Positions 1-9,518 of a stretch of DNA of 64,000 nucleotides are shown one piece after another; the first letter of the stretch is position 1, and each line of letters starts with the position of its first letter. The notes beneath the pieces were generated by a model. The model ran no database searches. It worked only from the letters and a program-made list of their open reading frames with translations, and had not been told where the DNA came from. The translations under genes were made by a program, and so were the position numbers. Location of the stretch: positions 248,001 to 312,000 of the forward strand of contig NZ_JANARS010000004.1 of the NCBI RefSeq assembly GCF_024199985.1, read 5' to 3'. The stretch comes from Nocardioides pinisoli. Lineage in GTDB: Bacteria; Actinomycetota; Actinomycetes; Propionibacteriales; Nocardioidaceae.

Positions 1-942
1 GGCTGGCACGCCCTCGACCTCGGGTCGTGGGGCGACGAGCACGGTGACCACGCCCACCACTTCACCGGCGACGAGCCGGGCCTCACCGGCGCCCTCATCG
101 AGGGCGCCGAGCCCGGCCACGTCGTGGCCCACGACGGGATCACCACCCTGTTCGACGACGGCACCGGCACCATCACGGTCTTCGACCCCGAGGACCTCGC
201 CGAGGGCCAGCCAGAGGTGACCACCTCCGCGACCGACGAGGCCCACCACGGTGTGGCCGTGCAGCTGGTCGACCGCAACATGATCATGACCGTCGGGGAC
301 GAGGAGTCGCGCTCGGGCGTACGCCTCGTCAGCCCGTCCGGCGCGGTGCTCGCCGAGACCGACGAGTGCCCCGGCGTGCACGGCGAGGCCTTCGCCGAGC
401 ACACCGCGGTCCTCGGCTGCGAGGACGGGGCGGTGATCGTGGACGGCCGTGACATCACCAAGGTCAGCAGCCCGGACGCGTACGGCCGGATCGGCAACCA
501 GGCCGGCTCGGAGGTCTCCCCCGTGCTCCTCGGTGACTACAAGACCGACCCCGACGCCGAGCTCGAGCGACCGACCCGGGTCTCCCTCATCGACACGCGC
601 GACGCGTCCCTGCGCCTGGTGGACCTCGGCACCAGCTACAGCTTCCGCTCCCTCGGTCGGGGGCCGGAGGGCGAGGCGCTCGTGCTCGGGACCGACGGCG
701 CGATCCACGTCCTCGACCCCGAGACCGGCGAGCGGGTCGACGCGATCGACGTCGTCGCCCGCTGGCGCGAGCCGCTCGACTGGCAGCAGCCGCGCCCGAC
801 GCTCCACGTCGTCGACGCCACGGCGTACGTCACCGACCCGCGCCGCGACCGCGTCCACGTGGTCGACCTCGACCGTGGGCGGGTGACCTCGACGCTCGAC
901 CTGCCGCACACCCCCAACGAGATCGTCGCCAACGCGGGCTGA
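1..942 (+). CDS. AztD-like zinc metallochaperone, 5'-truncated by window edge
   Basis: The frame is open from base 1 to the stop at 940-942 (313 codons), so the start lies outside the window. The visible part is a repetitive beta-strand protein with many V-x-D and G-D turns, as in beta-propellers. Near its beginning is a His/Asp-rich loop (DEHGDHAHHFTGDEPG). The repeats (GVAVQLVDRNMIMTVGDEE, PGVHGEAF, TPNEIVANAG) resemble the periplasmic chaperone AztD, which hands Zn(II) to the solute-binding protein AztC of an ABC importer. The family assignment is from recalled sequence character. Azt transporter genes would be expected to the left, outside the window. deoD follows after 18 nt but has its own promoter, so operon membership is doubtful. 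It could instead be another secreted propeller protein. Confidence 0.6.
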   Translation, partial: GWHALDLGSWGDEHGDHAHHFTGDEPGLTGALIEGAEPGHVVAHDGITTLFDDGTGTITVFDPEDLAEGQPEVTTSATDEAHHGVAVQLVDRNMIMTVGDEESRSGVRLVSPSGAVLAETDECPGVHGEAFAEHTAVLGCEDGAVIVDGRDITKVSSPDAYGRIGNQAGSEVSPVLLGDYKTDPDAELERPTRVSLIDTRDASLRLVDLGTSYSFRSLGRGPEGEALVLGTDGAIHVLDPETGERVDAIDVVARWREPLDWQQPRPTLHVVDATAYVTDPRRDRVHVVDLDRGRVTSTLDLPHTPNEIVANAG

Positions 943-947
943 GTCCC

Positions 948-953
948 TAGGCT
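948..953 (+). promoter_or_regulatory. -10 box of deoD, leaderless type
   Basis: TAGGCT ends 7 nt before the GTG at 961. This spacing puts the transcription start at or next to the start codon, and there is no Shine-Dalgarno sequence. No clear -35 box is visible. Confidence 0.5.
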
Positions 954-960
954 GGGCGCC

Positions 961-1671
961 GTGAGCACGCACATCGGCGCCCAGCCCGGCGAGATCGCCC
1001 CCACCGTCCTGCTGCCCGGCGACCCGCTGCGGGCGAAGTGGATCGCCGAGACGTTCCTCGACGACGTCCGCTGCTACAGCGAGGTGCGCGGGATGTACGG
1101 CTTCACCGGCAGCTGGAAGGGCCACCCGGTCTCCGTGCAGGGCTCCGGCATGGGCCAGCCGTCGATGTCGATCTACGTCAACGAGCTCTTCACCGACTAC
1201 GACGTGCAGTCCATCGTCCGTGTCGGCTCGTGCGGCGCGGTCACCGACCGCGTCGGGGTGCGCGACGTGGTCATCGCGTCGGGTGCGTGCACCGACTCCT
1301 CCATGAACCGCATCGCCTTCCACGGCATCGACTACGCCCCGGTCGCCGACTTCGGCTTGCTGCGCGGCGCCGTCGAGGCCGCCGAGGCGCGCGAGGGCGG
1401 CTCGCCCTTCCACGTCGGCCTGATCTTCTCCAGCGACTCGTTCTACCCGGCGCGCCCCGAGCTGCTCGGCGAGATGGTGAAGTACGGCGTCCTGGCCGTC
1501 GAGATGGAGGCCAGCGCGCTCTACACGCTCGCCGCCAAGCACGGGCGCCGGGCGCTCGCGATCTGCACCGTGTCCGACCACATCGTCACCGGCGAGGAGA
1601 CCAGCTCCCAGGAGCGCGAACAGACCTTCGGCGAGATGGTCGAGATCGCGCTGACCGCCGCGTTGGCCTGA
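961..1671 (+). CDS. deoD: Purine-nucleoside phosphorylase, DeoD type
   Basis: This cytosolic enzyme splits purine (deoxy)nucleosides with phosphate into base and (deoxy)ribose-1-phosphate. At 236 residues it has the normal length of the hexameric DeoD family. Visible family motifs are [13 protein letters not shown] near the N-terminus (phosphate site), GSGMGQPS around residue 61, RVGSCGA around 90, VEMEASALY around 180 (ribose/base contacts), and SDHIVTGE near the C-terminus with the aspartate that protonates the purine. The GTG start is chosen because the N-terminus aligns with the family and a -10 box lies 7 nt upstream. It could feed free purine bases into the nucleobase catabolic genes further right, but no physical linkage shows this. 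Confidence 0.93.
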   Translation: MSTHIGAQPGEIAPTVLLPGDPLRAKWIAETFLDDVRCYSEVRGMYGFTGSWKGHPVSVQGSGMGQPSMSIYVNELFTDYDVQSIVRVGSCGAVTDRVGVRDVVIASGACTDSSMNRIAFHGIDYAPVADFGLLRGAVEAAEAREGGSPFHVGLIFSSDSFYPARPELLGEMVKYGVLAVEMEASALYTLAAKHGRRALAICTVSDHIVTGEETSSQEREQTFGEMVEIALTAALA

Positions 1672-1686
1672 GCCGCGCGTCGCGGT

Positions 1687-1804
1687 GGGCGGTGCGTGAG
1701 CGACATTTCGCGCGGGCGGATCGTGGGCGCACCGCTCGAGCGCGAGCGGTGAGCCACGCGGCTTCCGCGGCGCCAGAACACGCCTCACGCACCGCTCGAG
1801 CGCG
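1687..1804. repeat. Palindromic intergenic repeat in convergent deoD/adnB gap
   Basis: GCGGTGCGTGAG (1689-1700) and its exact reverse complement CTCACGCACCGC (1784-1795) bracket an 83-nt centre. Inside, ACCGCTCG (1731-1738) pairs with CGAGCGGT (1743-1750). The 16-mer GCACCGCTCGAGCGCG occurs twice, at 1729-1744 and 1789-1804. The same GCGGTGCGTG arm recurs in two hairpins at 38727-38860, also between convergent genes. It may act as a bidirectional terminator or be a REP-like element. Confidence 0.7.
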
Positions 1805-1832
1805 TGTCGGCGTACGACGCGCCGGCCGGGGG

Positions 1833-4800
1833 TCAGAGGTCGAGGAGCTGCTCCAGCTCGGGGCGGCCGGGGAGGTCGTCGAGGTGGACGGTGCGGCCGG
1901 AGCGGACGTAGTGGAACGCTGCCCGGACCCGGTCGAGGGGCGTGCCGGTGAGCTCGGACCACGCGAGGCGGTAGAGGGCGAGCTGCAGCGGGTCGGAGGT
2001 CTCGTGGCGGCTGGTCTTCCAGTCGACGACGAGGTAGCCGTCGCCGGCCTCGGACGACTCGGCGTAGACGGCGTCGATCCGGCCGCGCACGACCTGGCCG
2101 CCCAGGACGAGGGCGAAGGGCGCCTCCACGGCGTGGGGGGCCCGGTCGCCGAAGGGGCCGTCCTCGAAGCGCTTCACGATCTCGCCGAGGTCGGCCTCGT
2201 CGTCGATGCCGGCGTCGGCCCGGCCGGGCAGCTCGTCGGGCTCGATCAGCGCCTGCTGGCCGAACCGATGCTCGATCCAGGCGTGGAACGCCGTGCCGAA
2301 CCGGGCCGCGGGCGCGGGCGGTCGCGGCATGGGGCGGGCGAGGTCGCGGGCAAACGCCTCGGGGTCCTCGCGCAGGCGGGCCAGCGCGGTGACGGACAGG
2401 CTGCTGGGCAGCGGCAGGTTGACGGTGGTGGCCCGCTCCGCGCGGGCCTCGGTGAGGAGCTGGGCCAGGTCGTCGTCCCACTCGGCGACCCGGGCGGCCT
2501 CGACCATGTCGAGGCCCTCGTCGGCGGCCGTGGGGTCGACGGACCGGACGAGCTCCGCGGCCGCGAGGCGCCGTCGGGTCTCCTCCCCGGTGCCCGGCAC
2601 CGGCCAGGGGCGCGAGGTGTCGACGTCGTCGTTGGGGTTGGGTGACTTCGGCGGCGGCTTCTCGAGCCACCGCTCCACGGGCTGGCCCCACTCCTCGAGC
2701 TGGTCGCGCACGACGCGCTGGTAGTCGGACGGACCGAACGGCGTCGAGCGCTGGCCCCAGACGTAGGACGTCACGGCGAGGTGATGGGCGGCGCGGGTGT
2801 AGGCGACGTAGCCGAGCCGCAGCTCCTCCTCGCCGTCGTGGGCCTTGGTCGCGGCACGGTAGGCGTCGAGCGCGGCCTTGTCGTGACCCGCGAGCTGGGG
2901 CTGGTCGGCCCGGTCGCCGCGCAACGGGGCGGGGAGCACGGCCGGGGACGAGGTCCACAGCGTGCGCGAGCGGTTGCTCGGGAAGCGGGTCTCCCCCACC
3001 CCCACGCAGAAGACCGACGACCACTCGAGGCCCTTGGCGCGGTGGACCGTCAGCAGCTTGACCGAGTCGGCGGCGGTCGGCGTGGCCACGTCGAGGCCGT
3101 TGCCCTGGTCGTCCTCGGCGGTCAGGTAGGCGAGCAGCGCCGGCAGGGTCACGTCGCCGTCGACCGACTGGAACTCCGCCACCGCCTTGACGAACAGGTC
3201 GAGGTTGTCGCGGCGCGCGGCCGCCGCCTGCGAGGTGGCCGAGGCGAGCTCGACGTCGACGCCCGTGGTGTCGATGATCCGGCGCACCACGTCGAGCAGC
3301 GGGTCACCGACGTGGCCGCGCAGCCGCCGCAGCTCGCCGGCCAGCAGGCCGAACCGGTCGAGCGCCTCGGCCGAGTAGGCGCCCTCCCCCGGTGACTCGA
3401 GCGCGTCGCTGAGGGCCGGGAGCTCGGAGGAGTCGATGCCGTCGGCGATCTGGAGCAGCTGGTCGGCGATCGATGCGGCCTCCTTGCGACCGCGCACCCC
3501 CGCGATCTCCGCGGCGCGCTCGGCCAGCAGGCGCAGGTCGCGCGGACCGATGGCCCAGCGGGGACCGGTCAGCAGGGTGAGCATCGAGGAGTTGGCCGTG
3601 ACGTCGTGCATGAGCGTCAGCGTCGCCACCACCTCGGCGACCTCGGGCAGCCGGATGAGACCCGACAGCCCCACGATCTCGACCGGGATGCCGGCCGCCG
3701 TGAGGGTGTCGTAGACCTCCTCGCCCTGCGCGTTGTCGCGGCTGAGGACGCCGATCTCCGACCAGGCGGTGCCGGCGTCGTGCACCCGTTGCACCTCGGT
3801 CGCGAGCCACGCCAGCTCGTCGGCCGACCGCTCGAACACGTGGGCCTCGACGTGGCCGTCCTCGGCGCCGTCGGCCGCGCGGAGCCGGGCGACCTTGTCG
3901 CCGTAAGCCGCGAGCAGCGGCTCGGCGAGCCGGTTGGCGACGTCGAGGATGCGACGGTCGGAGCGCCGGTTGACGGTCAGCGGCAGCCGACCCGGCTCGC
4001 CGTCGGCGGCCGGGAAGGTGTCGGCGAAGTTCAGGATGTTGGACACCGACGCACCCCGCCAGCCGTAGATCGCCTGGTTGGGGTCGCCGACCGCCATCAC
4101 CGGGTGGCCGAGCCCGTGGTCGGGGTCGGGCCCGGAGAAGAGGCGGGCGAGCATGGTGGCCTGCGCGACCGAGGTGTCCTGGTACTCGTCGAGCAGGACC
4201 ACCTTGAAGCGCCCTCGCTCGATCTCGCCCACCTCGGGCTGCTCCTCGACGAGCCGGGCGGCGAGCGCGATCTGGTCGCCGAAGTCCATCAGCCCGAGGT
4301 CGGCCTTGAGCCTGCGGTAGCCGGTGACGAGCTGCAGCAGCTCGGCACGCCGGTCGATGGCGTTGATCGCCTTCGCGGGCGGCTCGAGGTAGGTCTTGCG
4401 GGCCTTGCCGGCCTGCTCCTCGGCCACAGCACGCTCGAACCCGCGGCGGGCCTCCTCGTCCACACGGCGTACGTCGTCGGGGTCCACGAGGTGCTCGCTC
4501 ATCGCGCCGTCGAGGGCGAGGAGGTTCTGGATCGCGGTCGCGGGATGGTCGGTGAGCAGCTCGATGTGTCCGGTGAACCGGTCGATGACACGGGCGCCGA
4601 GCTGGTAGCGCGAGGCGTCGGAGACGACGCGGGTGTCGGGCTCGTGACCGATCCGGAGGCCGTGGTCGGTGAGCAGGTTGGCGGCGTAGGCGTGGTAGGT
4701 CGCGACCGTCGGCTCAAGGACGTCCTCCCCCTCGACCACCACGGAGCGGTCGAGCAGGCCAGCTGCCCCGAGGGCGGCGGTGATCCGCTGGCGCAGCTCG

Positions 4801-5051
4801 GCCGCGGCCTTGGTCGTGAACGTCAGCCCGAGGACCTCCTCGGGGCGGACCTTGCCGGTGGCCACGAGCCACACGACGCGCTGCGCCATGAGCGTGGTCT
4901 TGCCGCTGCCCGCGCCGGCCACGACGACCGTGGGTCGCAGCGGCGAGGTGATGGCGGCCCACTGCTCGTCGCTGGCGGCGTGGGCAGCGCCCATCAGGGC
5001 GCGGAGGTCCTCCGGCGAGTCGAGCCGGACGGGGGCGGGGAGCTGGCTCAC
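1833..5051 (-). CDS. adnB: UvrD-type helicase-nuclease, AdnB-like subunit
   Basis: This is probably the AdnB-like half of an AdnAB heterodimer, the mycobacterial-type motor-nuclease that resects double-strand DNA ends in place of RecBCD/AddAB. The 1072-residue protein has Walker A VVVAGAGSGKTT (Lys51), motif II VVLLDEYQDTS, UvrD motifs (NPNQAIYGWRGA-like, LTVHRAKGLEW) and a C-terminal PD-(D/E)XK nuclease (VVDWKTSRHE followed by QLALYRLAW). The GTG start at 5051 overlaps the upstream adnA stop (GTGA), which implies translational coupling. Longer reading of this frame upstream is out-of-frame shadow of adnA. Which of the two genes is A and which is B is inferred from gene order in mycobacteria. 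Confidence 0.85.
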   Translation of the reverse strand: MSQLPAPVRLDSPEDLRALMGAAHAASDEQWAAITSPLRPTVVVAGAGSGKTTLMAQRVVWLVATGKVRPEEVLGLTFTTKAAAELRQRITAALGAAGLLDRSVVVEGEDVLEPTVATYHAYAANLLTDHGLRIGHEPDTRVVSDASRYQLGARVIDRFTGHIELLTDHPATAIQNLLALDGAMSEHLVDPDDVRRVDEEARRGFERAVAEEQAGKARKTYLEPPAKAINAIDRRAELLQLVTGYRRLKADLGLMDFGDQIALAARLVEEQPEVGEIERGRFKVVLLDEYQDTSVAQATMLARLFSGPDPDHGLGHPVMAVGDPNQAIYGWRGASVSNILNFADTFPAADGEPGRLPLTVNRRSDRRILDVANRLAEPLLAAYGDKVARLRAADGAEDGHVEAHVFERSADELAWLATEVQRVHDAGTAWSEIGVLSRDNAQGEEVYDTLTAAGIPVEIVGLSGLIRLPEVAEVVATLTLMHDVTANSSMLTLLTGPRWAIGPRDLRLLAERAAEIAGVRGRKEAASIADQLLQIADGIDSSELPALSDALESPGEGAYSAEALDRFGLLAGELRRLRGHVGDPLLDVVRRIIDTTGVDVELASATSQAAAARRDNLDLFVKAVAEFQSVDGDVTLPALLAYLTAEDDQGNGLDVATPTAADSVKLLTVHRAKGLEWSSVFCVGVGETRFPSNRSRTLWTSSPAVLPAPLRGDRADQPQLAGHDKAALDAYRAATKAHDGEEELRLGYVAYTRAAHHLAVTSYVWGQRSTPFGPSDYQRVVRDQLEEWGQPVERWLEKPPPKSPNPNDDVDTSRPWPVPGTGEETRRRLAAAELVRSVDPTAADEGLDMVEAARVAEWDDDLAQLLTEARAERATTVNLPLPSSLSVTALARLREDPEAFARDLARPMPRPPAPAARFGTAFHAWIEHRFGQQALIEPDELPGRADAGIDDEADLGEIVKRFEDGPFGDRAPHAVEAPFALVLGGQVVRGRIDAVYAESSEAGDGYLVVDWKTSRHETSDPLQLALYRLAWSELTGTPLDRVRAAFHYVRSGRTVHLDDLPGRPELEQLLDL

Positions 5052-8000
5052 TGGACGGTCACGCTCCCGGCGCCCCGGGCGGGGCAGATGGCGGTGAACG
5101 GGCAGTCGCGGCAGTGCGGACCCGTCGTGGCGGGGAAGGTCTCGTCGCGGACCAGGTCGGCCGCCCGGGCCAGGCCGGCGCGGAGGGCGACGCGCTCGGG
5201 TCCGGCGTCGGTGTGCGGCGGCTGGGGCTGCACCTTGCCGATGGCGGACTCGTCGTCGATGCCGAGCTGCACCAGCTCGGCGCCGCCGGAGGCGACGGGC
5301 CGCCCGGCCGAGTCGTCGAGGGCGCCGGTGTCGACGGCGTACTGGTAGAGCGCGAGCTGCAGGTTGCCGGCGACGGACGGCCCGCTGGGCGCGTTGCGGG
5401 CGCTCTTGAAGTCGACGACGACCACCCGGCCCGCGTCGTCGATCTCGAGGCGGTCGGCGAAGCCGGTGAGCTGGACCGGGCGGCCGTCGACGTCGACCAC
5501 GCTCTGGAAGCGTTGCTCGGCGCCGAGGAACTCGCGCGGGTTGTCGAGGTGCCAGCGGACGAACCGGGCGACGGCCTTGCGGATCCGGGCGAGCTCGCGC
5601 TGACGCGACCACGGGGTGCGGAACGCGAGCCGGTCCCACACGGCCTCGACCTCGGCCATGAGCGGCTCCTCCTCGGCCGGCAGGTCGCCGACGGCGACGC
5701 GCTCGGCGAGCGCGTGGAGGACCTGGCCGAGGTTGGCCGACTGGTGGACCGCTGACACACCGCCGGCCTCGCGCTCGAAGAACCACTGCGCGGGGCAGAC
5801 CAGGATCGACTCCAGCATGCTCGCCGAGATCGGCACCGGCCGGTCGGGGTCGCGGATCGGCTGGACGGAACGGCTGGCGCTGCGGGTGCCCCACCACGTC
5901 GACGGGTCGGCCGCCGGCACGAGCTGGCGTCCGCCGACCTCCTCGGCGGCCAGCGCGGCGAGCCGGCGGGCGGCTGCCTCGCGCAGCGCCGGCGACGCCG
6001 CCGGGTCGGCCGCGGTGCGGCGCAGCTCGGCGACGAGGCCCCCCAGCGACAGCGGCCGCGGCGGCCGGCCGTCCTGGTGGTCGATGGTGACGCCGAGCTC
6101 CTCGAGGAACCGGGAGGGCTGCTCGCCGTCGTCGTCGGGGGACCGTACGGCGCTCACCACGAGGCGTCGGCGGGCACGGGTGCACGCGACGTAGAACAGC
6201 CTGCGCTCCTCCATCAGCAGCGCCCGGCTGGTCACGGGCGGGACGAGGTCGGGGTGGCCCGAGGCGTCGACGCCGATGCGGTCGGCGCCGAGGAGGGTCG
6301 TCCGGCGGCGCAGGTCGGGCCAGCCCTCCTGCTGCACGTGGGCGACCACGACGAGGTCCCACTCGAGGCCCTTGGAGCGGTGGGCGGTGAGGAGCCGGAC
6401 CGCCGCCCCGCGCACGCCCTGCTCGGCGAGCGTGTCGGCGGGCAGCTGCTGGGCGACGACGCTGGCGAAGAACGCGGCCACGCCGACGTGGTCGCGCTGG
6501 TCGACCGCGCGGGAGGCGAGGTCGAAGAGCGCGACGATCGCGTCGAGGTCGCGGTGGGCCCGGCGGGTGCTCGCGCCCCCGGCGTCGACCTGGCGGCGCA
6601 GCCGCTGGGGCCAGGTGGTGCCCGACCACAGGTGCCAGAGCACGTCCTCGACGCCCGCGCGGTCGGCCAGCATCCGCGCTCCCCCGCGCAGCAGCTCGGC
6701 CAGGGCGCCGGCGCGCTGGACGTCGGGTCCCTCGAGCCCGTCGAGGAAGCCGGGCTGGACGACCGCGAGCCGCAGCAGCTCGCGCGAGGTGCGCCGCACC
6801 GCGGGGTCGGCCACCTCCTTCTCACGCGTGCGGAGGCGGCGGACGAGCGCTCGCAGGTCGGACGCGTCGAGCCCGCCGATCGAGGAGAGCAGAAGCGACT
6901 CGATGCGACCCGGGTCGAGGAAGTCGGGCGAGTCGGGGTCGTCGTTGTCGAGGTTGACGACGGCGTGCAGGCCGTCGAGGAGCGGCACGACCGCGGGATC
7001 GCGCACCAGCGGCAGGTCATCGGACGCGACCTCGACGGGGACACCGGCGGCGGCGAGCGCGCGGCGCAGCGGCGGGATGCTGGTGCGGCCGGAGCGGACG
7101 AGGACCGCCATCCGGTCCCACGCGATGCCGTCCTCGAGGTGGGCGCGGCGCAGCAGGTCGGCGAGCCGCTCGGCCTCGGCGCGCTCGGTGTCGTAGGTGA
7201 CGACCTCGACCCGGCCGTCGCCGTGCGGGCCGGGGACCGCCTCCGGGGAGAGGAACGCCTCGCGGGCCCCGGCGTCGATGCTGCCGGTGAGGGAGAGCCG
7301 GTGGGCCACCCGGCCCGCGGCCAGCAGGATCCGCGGACCGAACCGGCGGGTGCGCTGGAGCACCACCACCGGGGCGGGTGCGCCGCCGGTGGTCGGGAAG
7401 GCGGCCGGGAAGTCGAGGATCCCGCGCACGTCGGCGCCGCGGAAGCCGTAGATGGACTGGTGCGGGTCGCCCACGACGGTGAGGTCGCGCCCGTCGCCGG
7501 CCAGGGCGCGGAGGAGGGCGACCTGGCCCGGGTCGGTGTCCTGGTACTCGTCGACGAAGACGTGCTGCCACCGCGCCCGCAGCTCGTCGCGGTGGGCCTC
7601 GGCCTCGATCACGGCCCGGCGGATGAGGTCGGAGTAGTCGGTGGCGCCGAGGTTGTCGAGGACGGTGAGGTACTGCTCGAGGAAAAGCCCGGCGGCCACC
7701 ATCTCGGGCAGGTCGTGCTCGATGCCGAGGGCCCGCAGCCCGGACGGGTCGAGGCCCTTCTCCCGGGCGCGTGCCAGCACGGCCTGCACCTCCCGCACGA
7801 ACCCCCGTGTGCCGGCGGCGCGGCGCAGCGGCTCGGGCCACACGACCGACTCGGGGTTGTCGCGCAGCAGCTCGCGCAGGACGACGTCGGCCTCGGGCGC
7901 CGACAGCAGGCGGATGGCGCCCTCGTAGAGCTCGGCGGGCGCGTACTTCCGGACCAGGGCGTAGGCGAAGGAGTGGAACGTCGAGCACGACGCCGCCGCG

Positions 8001-8281
8001 GTGGTGCGGGCGACGCGGGCGGTGACCCGGTCACGCAGCTGCTCGGCGGCCTTGCGGGAGAAGGTCAGCGCGAGCACCGCGTCGGGCGAGGCGCCACGCT
8101 GCTCGATGCGGTCGACGATGGCCTCGACCAGCGTCGTGGTCTTGCCGGTGCCGGGTCCGGCGAGCACGAGCAGGGGCCCGCCCTGGTGGTCGACCACCCG
8201 CTGCTGGTGCTCGTCGAGCTGCGGGACGACGACGTCGCGCTCGGGCCGCACCAGGCGGTAGCGGGTGGACGTGTCGCTCAT
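5048..8281 (-). CDS. adnA: UvrD-type helicase-nuclease with Fe-S cysteines, AdnA-like subunit
   Basis: First gene of the adnAB-type operon, 1077 residues. Walker A is LAGPGTGKTTT (Lys47), motif II is HVFVDEYQDTD, and later motifs include GDPHQSIYGFRGAD and LLTAHRSKGLEW. The C-terminal nuclease shows VVVVDFKSARN and QLALYQYA. Cys829 together with Cys1057, Cys1060 and Cys1066 (CRDCPFTAIC) has the spacing of the AddB-type iron-sulfur staple, so an Fe-S cluster in the nuclease domain is likely (inference). It acts on DNA ends in recombination repair. The start ATG at 8281 gives the expected N-terminus just before the Q-motif region (LDEHQQRVV). Its partner begins inside the stop codon. Confidence 0.87.
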   Translation of the reverse strand: MSDTSTRYRLVRPERDVVVPQLDEHQQRVVDHQGGPLLVLAGPGTGKTTTLVEAIVDRIEQRGASPDAVLALTFSRKAAEQLRDRVTARVARTTAAASCSTFHSFAYALVRKYAPAELYEGAIRLLSAPEADVVLRELLRDNPESVVWPEPLRRAAGTRGFVREVQAVLARAREKGLDPSGLRALGIEHDLPEMVAAGLFLEQYLTVLDNLGATDYSDLIRRAVIEAEAHRDELRARWQHVFVDEYQDTDPGQVALLRALAGDGRDLTVVGDPHQSIYGFRGADVRGILDFPAAFPTTGGAPAPVVVLQRTRRFGPRILLAAGRVAHRLSLTGSIDAGAREAFLSPEAVPGPHGDGRVEVVTYDTERAEAERLADLLRRAHLEDGIAWDRMAVLVRSGRTSIPPLRRALAAAGVPVEVASDDLPLVRDPAVVPLLDGLHAVVNLDNDDPDSPDFLDPGRIESLLLSSIGGLDASDLRALVRRLRTREKEVADPAVRRTSRELLRLAVVQPGFLDGLEGPDVQRAGALAELLRGGARMLADRAGVEDVLWHLWSGTTWPQRLRRQVDAGGASTRRAHRDLDAIVALFDLASRAVDQRDHVGVAAFFASVVAQQLPADTLAEQGVRGAAVRLLTAHRSKGLEWDLVVVAHVQQEGWPDLRRRTTLLGADRIGVDASGHPDLVPPVTSRALLMEERRLFYVACTRARRRLVVSAVRSPDDDGEQPSRFLEELGVTIDHQDGRPPRPLSLGGLVAELRRTAADPAASPALREAAARRLAALAAEEVGGRQLVPAADPSTWWGTRSASRSVQPIRDPDRPVPISASMLESILVCPAQWFFEREAGGVSAVHQSANLGQVLHALAERVAVGDLPAEEEPLMAEVEAVWDRLAFRTPWSRQRELARIRKAVARFVRWHLDNPREFLGAEQRFQSVVDVDGRPVQLTGFADRLEIDDAGRVVVVDFKSARNAPSGPSVAGNLQLALYQYAVDTGALDDSAGRPVASGGAELVQLGIDDESAIGKVQPQPPHTDAGPERVALRAGLARAADLVRDETFPATTGPHCRDCPFTAICPARGAGSVTVQ

Positions 8282-8351
8282 GGGTCCACCCCATCACGCG
8301 GGACCGACAGTGTGCTGCCGGCCCCGCGCGACGACGTACGGACGTGTCGCC

Positions 8352-9458
8352 TCAGCCGAGGTCGACGATGGCGGCGACGGGGCCGCCACCCTCGGGGCCC
8401 TGGTGGGCCGCGGAGACCGACACGAAGACCGCCGGGTCGCCGGTCACGGCCGCGGTGACGCCGCCCACGCACGCCTTGATCTGGCGGTGCCAGTGCACGT
8501 CGGAGTCGTCGAGCATCGCGTTGCGGCGGCCGCGGACCATGCCGTCCTGGCTGGCCTCGCACTTGAGGAAGACGTTGACCAGCTTGCCGTCGAGGTCGCT
8601 GGTGCGCGGACGCTCGGGCAGGTCGAGCCCGGCGGATCGGATCGCCTCCCAGATGCCGTCGGCGTCGAGCGCGTCCTCCATCACCGAGTGGCCGATGCGG
8701 TAGCGGCCGCCGACGCCCTTCGCGTTGCCCACGACGACGATCTGCGCCTGGTCGAGCTCGACGCCCGAGGAGCACGAGGCCACCGAGGAGTAGAGCTCGC
8801 GGTTGTGCATCACGTCGGCGTCGGTGGGCATCTCGATCTCGCCGAGGGCGACGGCGATGCCGAGGCCGGTGACGCCGTTGGAGAGGTCCATCGACTCGTG
8901 GGTGTGCTCGGTCCACACCTTCTTGCCGCGCGACTTGGCGTCGCGGATGGTGTGGATGGTCAGCAGCGGCGTCTTGGTCTGCACGTAGTGGACGTCCGCG
9001 GGGTCGGTGATCCCGGCCCGCTCCATGGCGACCTTCACGCCCGCCGCGACCTTCTCGATCATCGCGGTGTAGCCGATCTCCTCGGGCAGGATCGCCTCGC
9101 TCATCGCGAAGCCGGCGGTGAGCCGCATCTCCTCGCGCGAGGGGTCGTCCTCGGGGACGTCGGTCGTGGCGAAGATGGTGGCGTGGGGGCTGATCACGCC
9201 GTCGGTGCCGCCCGACCACACGATCGGGACGCCCTTGACCTGCTCGGGGTCGGCCCCCTTGGCGACCAGCGCCTCGCGGAAGGCGCGGTCGGCGATGATG
9301 CGGGTGTAGTCGTTGACGCCGCCGTTGCCCTCGGTCTTGCCGATGATCGCGAACACGCGGTCGGCGGCGATGACGCCGTCGTCGATGAGCTTGGTCAGCT
9401 CGGACGCGTCGGCCACGGAGTGGATGGGGACCTTGCGGACCTCGATGGCAGAGGGCAT
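8352..9458 (-). CDS. Ring-opening amidohydrolase (cyanuric acid hydrolase/barbiturase family)
   Basis: The 368-residue protein matches AtzD/TrzD/barbiturase in length and in its three repeated domains. These enzymes hydrolyse one amide bond of a cyclic imide (cyanuric acid, barbituric acid). The three Ser-Lys pairs expected of the family can be placed: Lys41 ([10 protein letters not shown]) with Ser82 ([13 protein letters not shown]), Lys162 (QTKTPLL) with Ser230/231 ([10 protein letters not shown]), and Lys299 ([10 protein letters not shown]) with Ser347 ([11 protein letters not shown]). The C-terminal GPEGGGPVA is typical. Start ATG follows an AAAGGAA Shine-Dalgarno. It is downstream of carbamate kinase with only 54 nt between, holding a 35-bp repeat, so the two are probably co-transcribed. 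Whether barbiturate, cyanurate or another imide is the substrate cannot be decided from motifs; the nucleobase context favours a barbiturate-like compound. Confidence 0.88.
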   Translation of the reverse strand: MPSAIEVRKVPIHSVADASELTKLIDDGVIAADRVFAIIGKTEGNGGVNDYTRIIADRAFREALVAKGADPEQVKGVPIVWSGGTDGVISPHATIFATTDVPEDDPSREEMRLTAGFAMSEAILPEEIGYTAMIEKVAAGVKVAMERAGITDPADVHYVQTKTPLLTIHTIRDAKSRGKKVWTEHTHESMDLSNGVTGLGIAVALGEIEMPTDADVMHNRELYSSVASCSSGVELDQAQIVVVGNAKGVGGRYRIGHSVMEDALDADGIWEAIRSAGLDLPERPRTSDLDGKLVNVFLKCEASQDGMVRGRRNAMLDDSDVHWHRQIKACVGGVTAAVTGDPAVFVSVSAAHQGPEGGGPVAAIVDLG

Positions 9459-9483
9459 GTGGCAGTTCCTTTCAGTGGGGTCC

Positions 9484-9518
9484 GGTTTCGAGAGGGTCGC
9501 TGCGCGACCTCCTCAACC
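9484..9518 (-). repeat. 35-bp hairpin repeat, copy 1, contains the arcC stop codon
   Basis: Read on the minus strand it starts GGTTGAGGAGGTCGC and ends CTCTCGAAACC, with inner stem GGTCGC/GCGACC. The TGA inside GGTTGAGG is the arcC stop. A second copy at 27504-27538 keeps the layout but has inner stem GGGCGC/GCGCCC, a compensatory change. It resembles a high-copy intergenic repeat I recall from Nocardioides and other actinobacterial genomes. Confidence 0.75.

Noticed and set aside
5052-6629. Upstream extension of the adnB frame to 6629
   Set aside because: This part is an Arg/Pro-rich shadow of adnA on the same strand; the P-loop protein clearly begins at GTG 5051.
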